Below, in pieces: positions 8,541 through 18,700 of a DNA stretch of 64,000 bases. Made by a program: the position numbers and the translations under genes. Below the pieces are notes generated by a model. That model was not told the origin of the DNA and searched no databases. It saw only the letters and a program-made list of their open reading frames with translations. The stretch's first letter is position 1. Every line of letters begins with the position of its first letter. The DNA comes from Desulfatiglans anilini DSM 4660 (lineage in GTDB: Bacteria; Desulfobacterota; DSM-4660; Desulfatiglandales; Desulfatiglandaceae), in the NCBI RefSeq assembly GCF_000422285.1, contig NZ_AULM01000019.1, positions 1 through 64,000 on the forward strand, in the 5' to 3' direction.

Positions 8541-9887
8541 TCACTCGGGGCGTTTCAGGCCGTAGCGCTTGATCATCTTGTGCAGGGTGACGCGGTTGAT
8601 CCCGAGGGCCTGCGCGGCGTGGGAGATGTTCCAGTCCTCCTCTTGGAGGATCTCCTCGACATGCCGCTTTTCCATCTCGCGGAGGTCCCTGGGGCGGTCC
8701 GGGCGCAAGCGGGCTCCGCCGAGGAAGGCAAAATCCTGCGCGTCCAGGGTGCGCGATTTCGAGAGCACGACGGCCCGCTCGATGGCGTTTTCGAGCTCCC
8801 GGACGTTGCCGGGCCAGGGGTACTGCTTCAAACACTCGAGGGCCTCGTTCGTCACGTGGTCCACCTGCTTGGTGGTCTCGTGGCTGTACTTGCGCAGGAA
8901 GTGGCGGATGAGGAGGGGGATGTCGTCCCTGCGCTTGCGGAGCGGCGGGATCTCGAGGCGGATCACGTTGATGCGGTAGAAGAAATCCTCCCGGAAGCGA
9001 CCCTCGGCCACCTCCTTTTCGAGGTCGCGGAGGGTCGAGGAGATCAGGCGGAAATCGACGTCGATCGGGTGCCGCTCACCGATCCGGAGGATCTTCTTCT
9101 CCTCGAGGACCCGCAGCAGGTCCACCTGCATCTTGGCGCTGATCTCGCCGATCTCATCGAGGAAGAGGGTCCCGCCCGAGATGACTTCGAGGAAGCCCTT
9201 GCGGTTCTTGTCCGCGCCGGTGAAGGCGCCCTTCTGATGCCCGAAGAGCTCGCTTTCGAGGAGGCTTTCCGGCATCGCCCCGCAGTTGATGGCGATGAAG
9301 GGGCTGTTGGCCCGGTGGCTCTTGGCGTGGATGGCCTTGGCCACGAGTTCCTTCCCCGTGCCGGTCTCCCCCGTGATGAGGACGGAGGAATCGCTCTGGG
9401 CCACCTCGGGGATGAGATCGAAGATGACCTGCATGGCTTCGGACTGCCCGATGATGTTGTCGAAGCGGGTCTTCTCGGCCAGGAGTCCCTTGACGTAGCG
9501 GTACTTCCCGAGAAGCTCCCGCTGGCCGGCGATCTTCTCGAGGACAAGGGTCATCTGATCGGGGCGGAAGGGCTTGAGGAGGTAGTCGCTCGCCCCCATC
9601 TTCATGGCATCCACCGCCGAGGCGATCGAACCGTAGGCGGTGATGATCACGACCGAGGTGTCCGGATACTCCTGCTTGACACGCTCGAGCAGTTCGAGGC
9701 CGCTCATCTTGGGCATCTTGATGTCGACGAAGAGGACGTCGAAGGGGACCTTCTCGAGCTTTTCGAGGGCCTCGAAACCCGAGGCGGCGGTCTCGACCAC
9801 GTGGCTGAACTTCTTGAACCACTGGTAGAGGGACTCCCGGACGATCTGTTCGTCGTCGACCACCATGATCTTCAGCTTTTCCTGCAT
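8541..9887 (-). CDS. Sigma-54-dependent response regulator of the Hdr locus
   Basis: 448 residues, full-length NtrC type. The receiver has MVVDDEQ, phospho-acceptor Asp in FVDIKMPKMSG and the conserved Lys in LLKPF. The AAA+ domain has GETGTGKE, GAFTGADKNRKG and GGTLFLDEIG, with an arginine-rich sensor region (PPLRKRRDDIPLL). The C-terminal Fis-type HTH is NISHAAQALGINRVTLHKMI. It starts one base after the stop of the histidine kinase gene, so the two form a pair. The cluster begins with a sigma-54-type promoter near 21,170, so this protein probably activates its own operon, responding to the kinase. Confidence 0.93.
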   Translation of the reverse strand: MQEKLKIMVVDDEQIVRESLYQWFKKFSHVVETAASGFEALEKLEKVPFDVLFVDIKMPKMSGLELLERVKQEYPDTSVVIITAYGSIASAVDAMKMGASDYLLKPFRPDQMTLVLEKIAGQRELLGKYRYVKGLLAEKTRFDNIIGQSEAMQVIFDLIPEVAQSDSSVLITGETGTGKELVAKAIHAKSHRANSPFIAINCGAMPESLLESELFGHQKGAFTGADKNRKGFLEVISGGTLFLDEIGEISAKMQVDLLRVLEEKKILRIGERHPIDVDFRLISSTLRDLEKEVAEGRFREDFFYRINVIRLEIPPLRKRRDDIPLLIRHFLRKYSHETTKQVDHVTNEALECLKQYPWPGNVRELENAIERAVVLSKSRTLDAQDFAFLGGARLRPDRPRDLREMEKRHVEEILQEEDWNISHAAQALGINRVTLHKMIKRYGLKRPE

Positions 9888-9888
9888 G

Positions 9889-11451
9889 TCACTCCCCCTC
9901 TTCCGGGTTCAGGACGGGAAAGCTCAATGTGACGCGGGTCCCGCGGCCCTCATCGCTCTCGACCCCGATCCGCCCGTCATGCCCCTTGACGACGCCAAAG
10001 ACGATCGACAGCCCGAGACCGGTCCCTTTCCCCTCCGGCTTGGTGGTGAAAAACGGGTCGAAGATCTTGGAGAGGGTCTCCTTCGCGATGCCGCAGCCGG
10101 TGTCCTCCACGCTCACCTCGGCCCAGTCGCGGCCCTCCTCGGCGGCCGCCCGCGACCGGATGGCGACCGTCCCTCCTTCGGGGGTCGCCTCGATGGCGTT
10201 GAAGATCACGTTCAGAAAGCACTGCTGAAGCTGGTTCGGATCGCCGCGGATGAAGAGCGGCCGGCCGGACAGGGAGAGGTCGAGCGTCAGGTCCTGGAGC
10301 TGCATGTGGTGCCTCGTCAACGTGATGACGGACTGGAGGGTCTCGTTGATGTCCACCTCCTTCCGCTCCATCGAGGACTCCCGGGCGAACGACAGGAGCC
10401 CGGATACGATCCGTCCGCAGCGCTCGAGTTCGCTGCACATGAGCTCGAGGTACTGCTTGAACTGCTCCAGATCGCCCTGTTCGGGGAGGGCCTTCTCCTC
10501 GAGGATGGTGCGCATCAGGTGCCCGAAGGTGAGCATTCCCTGGATGGGGTTGTTGATCTCGTGGGCGCAGCTCGCCGAAAGCTTGCCGAGGCTCAGGATC
10601 CGATCCTCCTGGACGAGCTTGCCGAGGTTCGTCTTCAACTCCTCGAGGCGCATCTCCCAGCGCGACGGGAGTTCCTGGGTGATGTCGCGGCGGATCTCGA
10701 TCACCCGCACGACCTTCCCCGCCTCGTCCTTGACCGGGTAGGTCTCGAGGGTGGCGTAGGCGCTGCGCCCGTCCGCGTCGATCCGTTCGTGGATCACGTG
10801 CGCGCGCTCGCCGGTGCGCATCGTCTCGAGCATCGGGCAGGGCATCTCCGGCTGCCACTCCGAGCAAGGCGAGTTGAACCCGTAGATCGTCTCGTAGCAG
10901 CGCTTCCCGACCGCCTCCTTCAAGGACCGGCCGACCGCCTGCAGATAGGCCTGATTGGCGTCGAGGATCGTGAAATCCGGGTCGAGCAGGATGATCGCCT
11001 CGTGGGTCTGGTGGAAGAGGAGGTCGGCCATGCTTTTTTCGAGGAGCACCTGCCGGTCGGCGTCCTGGCAAAGGGTTTCGCCGGAAAGGAACCGCTCCTG
11101 CAGGAAGCGGAAGAGGTCGCGGTCGACCACCCACACGCCCTGCGGACGCCGCCGCACAAGGTCCACAAAGACCTGCGGGTCGCGCGTGAGGTCGAGGATC
11201 CCGTCGAGGTCCGGCGCAGCGAGGACGGAGGCGTAGTCCTCGGCCGTCGGGATGCCCATCTCGGCGGCCAGCCGCATGCCCTCGGCGGAGGGGTCGGGGT
11301 CGCAGACGGCGCGGATCTCCACCTTCACCCGCGAGATGGCCGGCTCCCGCACGGCTTCGAGAAGGGAGCGACAGGTCCGTCCGCCGCCCACAACGGCGAG
11401 GCGGAGGACGGATCGGGATGGACCGGTGGATCGTGCGGCGGGCGCTTTCAT
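9889..11451 (-). CDS. Sensor histidine kinase with N-terminal Rossmann-like and PAS domains
   Basis: 520 residues from the ATG at 11451; an in-frame start at 11556 would add 35 unlikely residues. The N-terminal ~115 residues form a Rossmann-like unit: LRLAVVGGGRTCRSLLEAV, then VKVEIRAVCDPDP and DGILDLTRDPQVFVDLV, as in NAD-dependent dehydrogenases. A PAS domain follows (HEAIILLDPDFTILDANQAYL) with Cys residues in CSEWQPEMPCPM. The catalytic core has the H-box SCAHEINNPIQG, N-box QQCFLNVIFNAIEAT, and G-boxes VEDTGCGIA and GKGTGLGLSI. There is no membrane segment, so it is a cytoplasmic sensor. The combination suggests sensing of a dinucleotide or redox state. It is directly upstream of its regulator. 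Confidence 0.9.
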   Translation of the reverse strand: MKAPAARSTGPSRSVLRLAVVGGGRTCRSLLEAVREPAISRVKVEIRAVCDPDPSAEGMRLAAEMGIPTAEDYASVLAAPDLDGILDLTRDPQVFVDLVRRRPQGVWVVDRDLFRFLQERFLSGETLCQDADRQVLLEKSMADLLFHQTHEAIILLDPDFTILDANQAYLQAVGRSLKEAVGKRCYETIYGFNSPCSEWQPEMPCPMLETMRTGERAHVIHERIDADGRSAYATLETYPVKDEAGKVVRVIEIRRDITQELPSRWEMRLEELKTNLGKLVQEDRILSLGKLSASCAHEINNPIQGMLTFGHLMRTILEEKALPEQGDLEQFKQYLELMCSELERCGRIVSGLLSFARESSMERKEVDINETLQSVITLTRHHMQLQDLTLDLSLSGRPLFIRGDPNQLQQCFLNVIFNAIEATPEGGTVAIRSRAAAEEGRDWAEVSVEDTGCGIAKETLSKIFDPFFTTKPEGKGTGLGLSIVFGVVKGHDGRIGVESDEGRGTRVTLSFPVLNPEEGE

Positions 11452-11719
11452 AGGCAGGCAGGTCCCCGATTCAAAACGTTTTTTTGTCTCATCGAAGCAG
11501 CATAGACTATTTCGAGGCCGTGCACAACCAGGGCCCCGAAATATCGGGGTGCGCACCTACGAATATCGGCACGACCTTCGGGTCATTCTACAAGGCACAA
11601 CCAGGACGGCGAAATTTCCTGGCGCGCACCCCCGGGGCGGAGCCGAATCTCGGGGCAGGCTTGACGGCTCCGGGTACCCCTGGGGCCCGCGCCCTTGGGC
11701 GGATGGCCGGAAGCAGAAT

Positions 11720-14700
11720 TCAGATCTGGTCGATCATCGCCATGATCTGGGCGTCATCGAACCCTTTCAGGCGGATGGCGCCGCTCCGGCAGGAGGAGAC
11801 GCAGAGCCCGCAGCCCTTGCAAAGGGCCGGGTTCACCTCCGCCGGACCCTTTTCGGAGAAATGGGGCGCATTGAACGGGCAGACCGTCACGCACACCCCG
11901 CACTGGCTGCACAGGCCGGTTGCCACCTCGGCGACGGTGCCGCTCACCGAGACCTTGGCCGCCGCGAGGTAGCCGGTCGCGCGCGATGCGGCCGCCAGGG
12001 CCTGCGAGATGCTCTCGTCGAGCGTTTTGGGGTAGTGGGCCAGGCCGCAGAGGAAGACCCCCTCCGTCGAGAAGTCGACGGGCCGCAGCTTCGCGTGGGC
12101 CTCGATGAAGAAGCCGTCGCTGCTCGTCGGGATCTTGAAGAACTGCGCCAGGGCCGTGCCGTCCGGCGGGACGATCGCCGTCGCGAGGACGAGGAGGTCC
12201 GAGCGCAGCTGCAGCGGGCGCTGCAGGACCGGGTCCGTCACCGTGATGTCCACCCCCTCGGGCGTGGTGCCCACCCGGGGCTTGTCGTCCGGCTCGTAGC
12301 GGATGAAGACCACGCCCGCCTCCCGCGCCTGGTGGTAGAGCTCCTCCCGCTCCCCGTAGGTCCGCAGATCGCGGTACAGGACCGTGACGGCCATGCCGGG
12401 GTTCAGCCGCTTCAGCTCGAGCGCGCTCACCATCGAGTGGGTGCAGCAGACGCGGCTGCAGTAGGGCCGCTCGGGCTCGCGCGAGCCGACGCACTGGATG
12501 AAGACCGCCGAGCCGATCTGCGCGAGGGACGGGTCGCGGTCGAGGAAGCGCCGGTCGAGCTCGAGGTGGGTCAGGATCCGCGGGTCCGTGCCGTAGGCGT
12601 ATTCCTGCGGGCGGTGCTCGACCCCGCCGGTGGCGATGACCGCGACCCCATGGCGGATCTCCACCGGGCCGGCGCCGTTGCCGTCGATCCGGGAGACGAA
12701 GTTCCCGACGAAGCCGTCCACCCCGGTCAGCTCCGCCCCGAGGTGGAGATGGATGTGCGGGTGCCCTTCCACTTCCACGACCAGGCCCTTCAGGTAGGAC
12801 TGGATGTCCTCCCCCTTCCAGGTGCGCGAGAGGCCGAGTGCCTGGCCGCCGAGGCGCGGTGAGCGTTCGACGAGGTGGACCTCGTAGCCCTGGTCCGCCA
12901 TGTTCTTCGCGGCGACCATGCCCGCCACCCCGCCCCCGACAACGAGGGCCGACGGTTCGACGCCGAGCTGCTCCTCGCGGAGGGATTCGAGGAGGCCGGC
13001 CTTCGCCACCGCCATGCGGACGAGGTCCTTGGCCTTTTCGGTCGCGGCGCGCGGGTCGTTGCTGTGGACCCAGCTGTCCTGGTTCCGGATGTTGGCCATC
13101 TCGAAGAGGTACTTGTTGAGGCCCGCGTTCTGGAGCGTCTCCTGGAAGAGCGGCTCGTGGGTCTTGGGCGTGCAGGCGGCCACCACCACGCGGTTGATCC
13201 CCTGCTCCCGGATCACCTCGGCCATCTTGACCTGGGTGTCCTGCGAACAGGTGTAGAGGTTGTCCTCCGCGTAGACCACGTAGGGGAGCGTTTTGGCGTA
13301 CTCCCGGACGGAGGGGACGTCCACCACGCCGCCGATGTTGATCCCGCACTGGCAGACGAAAACGCCGATGCGCGGAGGCTCGCCGACGACCGGGCGCTCG
13401 GCCGGGAGGACCTTCTCCTGCGTGCAGCTCCAGCGGGCGCCGCACAGGGAGCTGCCGGCGGCCGCAGCGGCGGCCGAGGCCTCGGTGACCGACTGCGGGA
13501 TGTCCTTGGGGCCCTGGAGCGCACCGCAGACGTAGACGCCGGGGACGGAGGTCGCCACGGGGGCGAAGCTCGTCGTGGCGGCGAAGCGGTTGGGGCCGAG
13601 CTCGACGCCGAGGCGCTCGGCGAGCTGCACCGCCGCCTCGGGGACCTGGAACCCGGTCGAGAGGACCACCAGGTCGAAGACCTCGCTTTCGAGGTTTCCG
13701 GCCTCGTCCGCATAGCGGATCACGAGGTCGCCGTTGCCCGCCGGCTCGACGCTGTGGACGCGGGAGCGGATGAAGCGGACGCCGTGCTCATCGCGCGCGC
13801 GGTCGAAGTACTCCTCGAACTCCTTCCCATGCGTGCGCATGTCCATGTAGAAGATCGCCGTGTCGAGCGTGCCGTGGGCGTGCTGCTTGGCGATGACCGC
13901 CTCCTTGATGGCATACATGCAGCAGACCGAGGAGCAGTAAGGCTTCCCGCCGTTGTGGCTGCGGGACCCCACGCACTGGAGCCAGGCGATCTTGCGCGGC
14001 TCCTCGCGGTCGTAGGGGCGCATCAGGTGCCCGCTGAAAGGCCCCGAGGCGCTCAGGATGCGCTCGAACTCGATGCTCGTGATGATGTTGGGGGACTCCC
14101 CGTAGCTGTAAGGCTTCAGGTCCGAGGGGTCCATGACCTCGCTGCCCGTCGCGAGGACGACGGCGCCGATCGTGACCTCGCTGTGGCGCGGCTGGTCGTC
14201 GTACTGGACGGCGTCGGCGAGGCAGACCTTCTGGCACATCCCGCAGCCGATGCAGAGCTCGCGGTCGATGATGTAGGCCAGGGGGACCGCCTGCGCGTAC
14301 TGGATGTAGGTGGCCGTCCGGCGGCCGAGGCCGCAGTCGAACTCGTTTACGGCCGTCACAGGGCAGACGGCGGCGCACTGCCCGCAGCCCGTGCACTTCG
14401 CGGGGTCGATGAAACGGGGGTTGATCTTCAGAGTGGCCCGGAAACGACCCGGTTCCCCTTCCAGGCTCTCGACTTCCGTGTTCGTCACCAGATGGATATT
14501 CAGATGCCGGCCGACCTCGACCAGTTTGGGTGAGATGATTCACATCGCACAGTCGTTGGTCGGGAAGGTCTTGTCCAGCTGGGCCATCATCCCGCCGATG
14601 CTCGGCGCGCGATCGACCAGGTGGACATAGTACCCGGCGTTCGCGAGATCCAGGGCCGCCTGCATGCCGGCAATACCGGCGCCGACGACCATCACCGAAC

Positions 14701-14731
14701 CTTCAACTCCGCCTTGATTCCCTGGAAGCAT
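11720..14731 (-). CDS. hdrA: Selenocysteine-containing HdrA-like protein (second copy of the locus)
   Basis: A 1003-residue HdrA-type flavin/iron-sulfur protein if TGA at 14540-14542 is read as selenocysteine (residue 64). The ATG at 14731 has GAGGAA upstream. Order: FAD-binding [45 protein letters not shown], where relatives have Cys or Sec; two ferredoxin motifs (CTGCGQCAAVC, CIGCGMCQKVC, about 112-165). An HdrA core follows with CQCGINIGGVVDV and a second FAD site, [20 protein letters not shown] (about 595). It ends with two [4Fe-4S] motifs, CSQCGVCVTVC and CKGCGLCVSSC (about 937-980). HdrA bifurcates electrons in heterodisulfide reductases; here no HdrB or HdrC is adjacent. A SECIS-like hairpin follows the TGA. 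Confidence 0.88.
14507..14524 (-). promoter_or_regulatory. SECIS-like hairpin of hdrA (second copy)
   Basis: Begins 16 bases after the TGA. CUGGUC pairs with GGCCGG (two G-U pairs) around the loop GAGGUC. Bacterial SECIS elements place such a stem just after the UGA with a G near the start of the loop. The same 18 bases occur at the same offset in the other hdrA of this locus. Confidence 0.7.
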
Positions 14732-14767
14732 GGCATTCCTCACTTGTCTTGTGCTGCGGTTTATGCT

Positions 14768-15000
14768 GTCGCCGCGAACCTGAGGGGTGTTTTCGTCGCA
14801 CCCCGCCAGATGGGCGGCGTGGGTTCTTTGCTTCATCCTGCGCTTCAGGCAGTCGCCGCGAAACTTGGGACTCGTTTCGTCGCACCCCACTGGGTAGGCG
14901 GCGTGGGTCCTCTGTCGATTCCCGCGCTTCAGGCAGTCGCCGCGAACCGGGGGGTCGTTCCGTCGTACCCCGCAAGGTGAGCGGCGTGGGTCCTTTCGAG
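14768..15000. repeat. 84-bp tandem repeat derived from the mvhD 3' end (about 2.8 units)
   Basis: Units starting GTCGCCGCG at 14768, 14852 and 14936 share a period of 84 bases and the block GGCGGCGTGGGTCC. The rightmost unit is the 3' end of mvhD, encoding THAAHLAGYDGTTPRFAATA before its TGA. The other two lie between mvhD and the next hdrA and would encode similar THAAHLAGCDENTPQVRG and THAAYPVGCDETSPKFRG peptides. They are downstream copies of a gene end. Confidence 0.8.
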
Positions 15001-15684
15001 ATCATTCAGCCTGACGGAAGCCGCGTGGATCGGCAGCCCGGTTTCGAAGGCGATGTCGCGGAGGCTCATGGGGCCTTCGGCGAGCGCCACCAGGATGAGC
15101 GCCTTCTGGAACTCCTCCTCGATGGTCTGCCGGAGCATCCGTTCGTAGGCGGCCTCGTCGTAGTGCTCGCCGTAGACATTGCCCCGCTCCGTGATCTGGA
15201 TCTCCATCCCCGTGAGCCAGCGCAGGCGCGGGGTCGAAAGCGCGCGGAGCGCCGCGTCGAGCGTGCCGGCTGCCGCCTCCGTGTCGAGGGGGCCGATGGC
15301 GCCGAGCGTCTCGGTATACTCCCGGACGTACTGGGCGAAGACCTGCCCCTCCGCCGCACTCACCCAGCGGAGGCGGACCCGGTCCTTTCCGAGCCCCGCC
15401 GTCTCGAGGAGGGTCTCGACCGTCTTCATCTCGCATGCCGCGTAGACATTACCAGACTGGTAATGGCATTCCCCGATGTGTCAGCCGGAGACGAAGACGC
15501 CGTCGAAGCCGCTCCTGAGCCCCTTGATGACGTGGATGGGGTCCACCCGGCCGGAGCACATCACGCGGACGGTCCGGAGGGAGGACGGGTACTGGATCCG
15601 CGAGACCCCGGCGAGGTCCGCCCCGGCATAGGCGCACCAGTTGCAGAGAAACGCGAGGATTTTCGGTTCGAAGGTCTGTGGCAT
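14929..15684 (-). CDS. mvhD: Selenocysteine-containing MvhD-type iron-sulfur subunit
   Basis: 251 residues if TGA at 15481-15483 is selenocysteine (residue 68). The ATG at 15684 is chosen because AGGAGGAG precedes it. The N-terminus EPKILAFLCNWCAYAGADLAGVSR...VRVMCSGRVDPIHVIKGLRSGFDGVFVSG-U-HIGECHYQSGN matches the MvhD [2Fe-2S] protein that links HdrA to an electron donor. Sec replaces the Cys of the usual GCHPGDCHY motif. The C-terminal part has a winged-helix-like segment (ALAEGPMSLRDIAFETGLP). Reading only the standard code gives two fragments, 15481-15684 and 14929-15429. A strong SECIS-like hairpin follows the TGA. The gene starts 20 bases after the hdrA stop. Confidence 0.88.
15447..15465 (-). 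promoter_or_regulatory. SECIS-like hairpin of mvhD
   Basis: CATTACC-AGUCU-GGTAATG: a perfect 7-bp stem with a five-base loop containing GU, starting 16 bases after the TGA at 15481-15483. This offset is the same as in both hdrA genes, although the sequence is unrelated. Confidence 0.78.
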
Positions 15685-15703
15685 GGCTTCTCCTCCTGAA
15701 AGG

Positions 15704-18700
15704 TCAGGCATCCGTCCTGAGGAAGGTCTTGACGAGCCGGTCCCAGCCGAGCTCGGGGAAGTGGCCGAAGAGGTCCTTCACCGGCTCGCCGCCGGTCGCG
15801 GCCAGTCGTTCGTATTCCGGGCCCAAGAGTTCGAGCAGTTTCTTCACCTCGCCGTCCAGCCATCGGCGGCTCTCCTGCCCTTTGCGGACCCGCGTCGGGT
15901 CGATGTAAGGGGTCAACGGGTCGAGGACCAGGAGCCAGCCCTTGTCGTACGGGTCCTCCGCGACGAGTTCAGGGTGTTCGAGGGCCTCGCGGTTCACCAT
16001 GAAGACCTTGCCGGTCGCCGGCCCCAGGAAGTCCGCGCGGTTCCCGTTGCGCCGGATACGCCAAGCGCGGCGGTCCAGGCGGAGCGTGGATCCTTCGGGC
16101 GGCAGTTCGATCCGTTGGGCCGGACCGAGGACCTTGCCGGCGAAGTCGTCGATCCCGACCCGCAGACGTCCGCCCTTTTCGATGCGCATCCAGGTGTGGC
16201 CCACGTGGTAATAGTAGTCGTCGGCGACCCGGTAGCCGGAGACGGCGTAGACGGGGCGGGTGGCGGCCTTCAGGCGGCGCTTGGCCTCGAGGGCGCTGTC
16301 GCCCCCGGCCTCGACCGCGGCGATGATCTGCCGGTCGCGGAAATGGACCATGTCGATGGCCTTCTGGGGGCAGCCGGCCGCGCAGACGCCGCAGCCCTTG
16401 CAGAGGGCCGACAGGTTCCGCGCCCGGTAGCCCTTGCCGGTGACCTTTTCGAGTTCGATGGCGCCGAAGGGGCAGGCCGAGGCGCAGTAGCCGCAGCCGA
16501 CGCACTTGTCGCGGTCGACGGCGGAAACGAGCGGCTCGACCTCGACCTCCCGTTTGACCAGGAGGGTGGCCGCCCGAGAGGCGGCGGCGCGGGCCTGTGC
16601 GATGCTCTCTTCGATGGGCTTCGGATAGTGGGCGACGCCGCAGGCGAAGAGGCCGTCGGAGGAAAACTCGACCGGGCGGAGCTTCGCATGGGCCTCGAGG
16701 AAGAACCCGTCGTCGTTCAGGGGGACCTTGTAGAGCTGGGAGAGCCGGTCCTGCCCGGACGGGATGATGGCCGTGAAAAGATTGAGGTAGTCGACCGTGA
16801 GCGACAGGGGCGCGCCGAGGACGTGGTCGCGGACGCGGATCCGGAGCCGGTCGCCGTCCACGGCGACCTCGGGTTTTGCGTCGAGGTCGTAGCGGATGAA
16901 GACGACGCCCGCCTCGCGGGCCTTCCGGTAGAGTTCCTCACGCTGGCCGTAGGTCCGCATGTCGCGGTAGAGGATGTAGACGTCGAGCTCGGGGCGCCGC
17001 TCCTTCAGTTCGATCGCCTGCTGGACGGAGGCCGTGCAGCAGACCTTGGAGCAGTAGGGCCGGCCGCCCTCGCGCGACCCGACGCACTGGATGAAGGCCA
17101 CCGCTTCGGCCTCGGCCAGGGCGGCGGGCTCCGCGTCGAAGCGCGCCATCAAGTCGTGCCAGCAGGTGACCCGGTCGCTCTGCCCGTAGGCGTATTCATC
17201 GGGCCGGAGGTAGTCCCCGCCGGTGGCGAAGACGGCCGCGCCGTGCTGGATTTCCTGCGGGAGGCCGCCGGCGGCCGCGACCGTCGTGACGAAGTTTCCG
17301 ACAAAGCCCGAGGCGGACTGGATCTCCGTGTCGAGGAGGACCTCGATCCGCGGGTGGGATTCGACGCGCTCGATCAGCCGGGCGGTGTAGGCGGGGATGT
17401 CCTCGCCCTTCCATGTCCGGCCGAGCCGGAGGCCGTAGCCGCCGAGGCGGGGGGCCCGCTCGACGAGATGGACCATGAAGCCCTGGTCGGCCAGATCGAG
17501 GGCGGCATTCATGCCCGCCACCCCGCCGCCGACGACGAGCGCCGACTGCTGCATGGCGAGCCGGATCCGTTCGATCGGCTCGAGGAGCGCGACCTTCGAG
17601 ACCGCCATCCGGACGAGGTCCCTCGCCTTGTCGGTCGCCGCCTCGGGCTCCTTCTGGTGCACCCAGGCGTCCTGGTCGCGGATGTTGGCGAACTCGAAGA
17701 GGTACGGGTTCAGGCCGGCCTCCCGGATGGTCTCCCGGAAGAGCGGCTCGTGCGTCCGCGGGGTGCAGGCGGCCACCACGACCCGGTTGAGCCGGTGTTC
17801 GGCGATGGTTTCGCGGATGATCTTCTGGGTGTCCTCGCTGCAGGTGAAGAGGTTTTCGCCCGCGTAGACGACGTTCGGCAGGCCGGCGGCGTAGTCGCGG
17901 ACCGCTGGGACATCGACGACGCTGCCGATGTTGATCCCGCAGTGGCAGACGAAGACGCCGATCCGCGGGGCTTCGCCGGCGACGGGGGTCTCGGGCGGAT
18001 AGGTCTTTTCGTGGATGAGGGTGTTCCGCGAGGCGGCCAGGAGGGCGGCGGCTGCGGAGGCGGCGGCCGAGGCGCTGACGACGGACTGCGGGATGTCGGC
18101 CGGGCCGCCGAGTGCGCCGCACGCGAAGACCCCGGGCCGGCTCGTCTCCACAGGGCCAAGGCAACCGGTCTGGACGAAGCCGTCCGCGTCGAGGGCCACG
18201 CCGAGCCGCTCGGCCATGGCGCGGGACTCGGCGCCGATCTCGAGGCCGACCGAGAGGACGACGAGGTCGAAGCGCTCGCTCAGGCGGGCGCCGTTCTCAT
18301 CGACATAGGTCAGGACGAGGTCGTCGGAGCCGGGTCCGGCCGTTTCGACCGTGTGGATCCGGGAGCGGATGAAGCGGACGCCGGCCTCGCTGCGCGCCCG
18401 TTCGTAATAGCGGTCGAAGTCCTTGCCGTGGGTGCGCATGTCCATGAAGAAGATCGCGGTGTCGAGGGCGCCGCCCGCATGCTCCTGGGCGATGACGGCC
18501 TCCTTGACGGCGTACATGCAGCAAACGCCCGAACAGTAGGGATGCGCCCCTTTGGTCGTCTCGCGGGAGCCGACGCACTGCAGCCAGGCGATCTTCTCCG
18601 GGGTCTTCCCGTCGGAGGGACGGGTGAGGTGCCCGCGGAAGGGCCCGGTGGCGCTCAGGATCCGTTCGAAGGCCATGCTGGTGATGACGTTCGGGAAGCG

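Noticed and set aside
14732-14890. N-terminal extension of hdrA upstream of 14731
   Set aside because: It is built from the 84-bp repeat; the ATG at 14731 has a good ribosome site and the homologous start.
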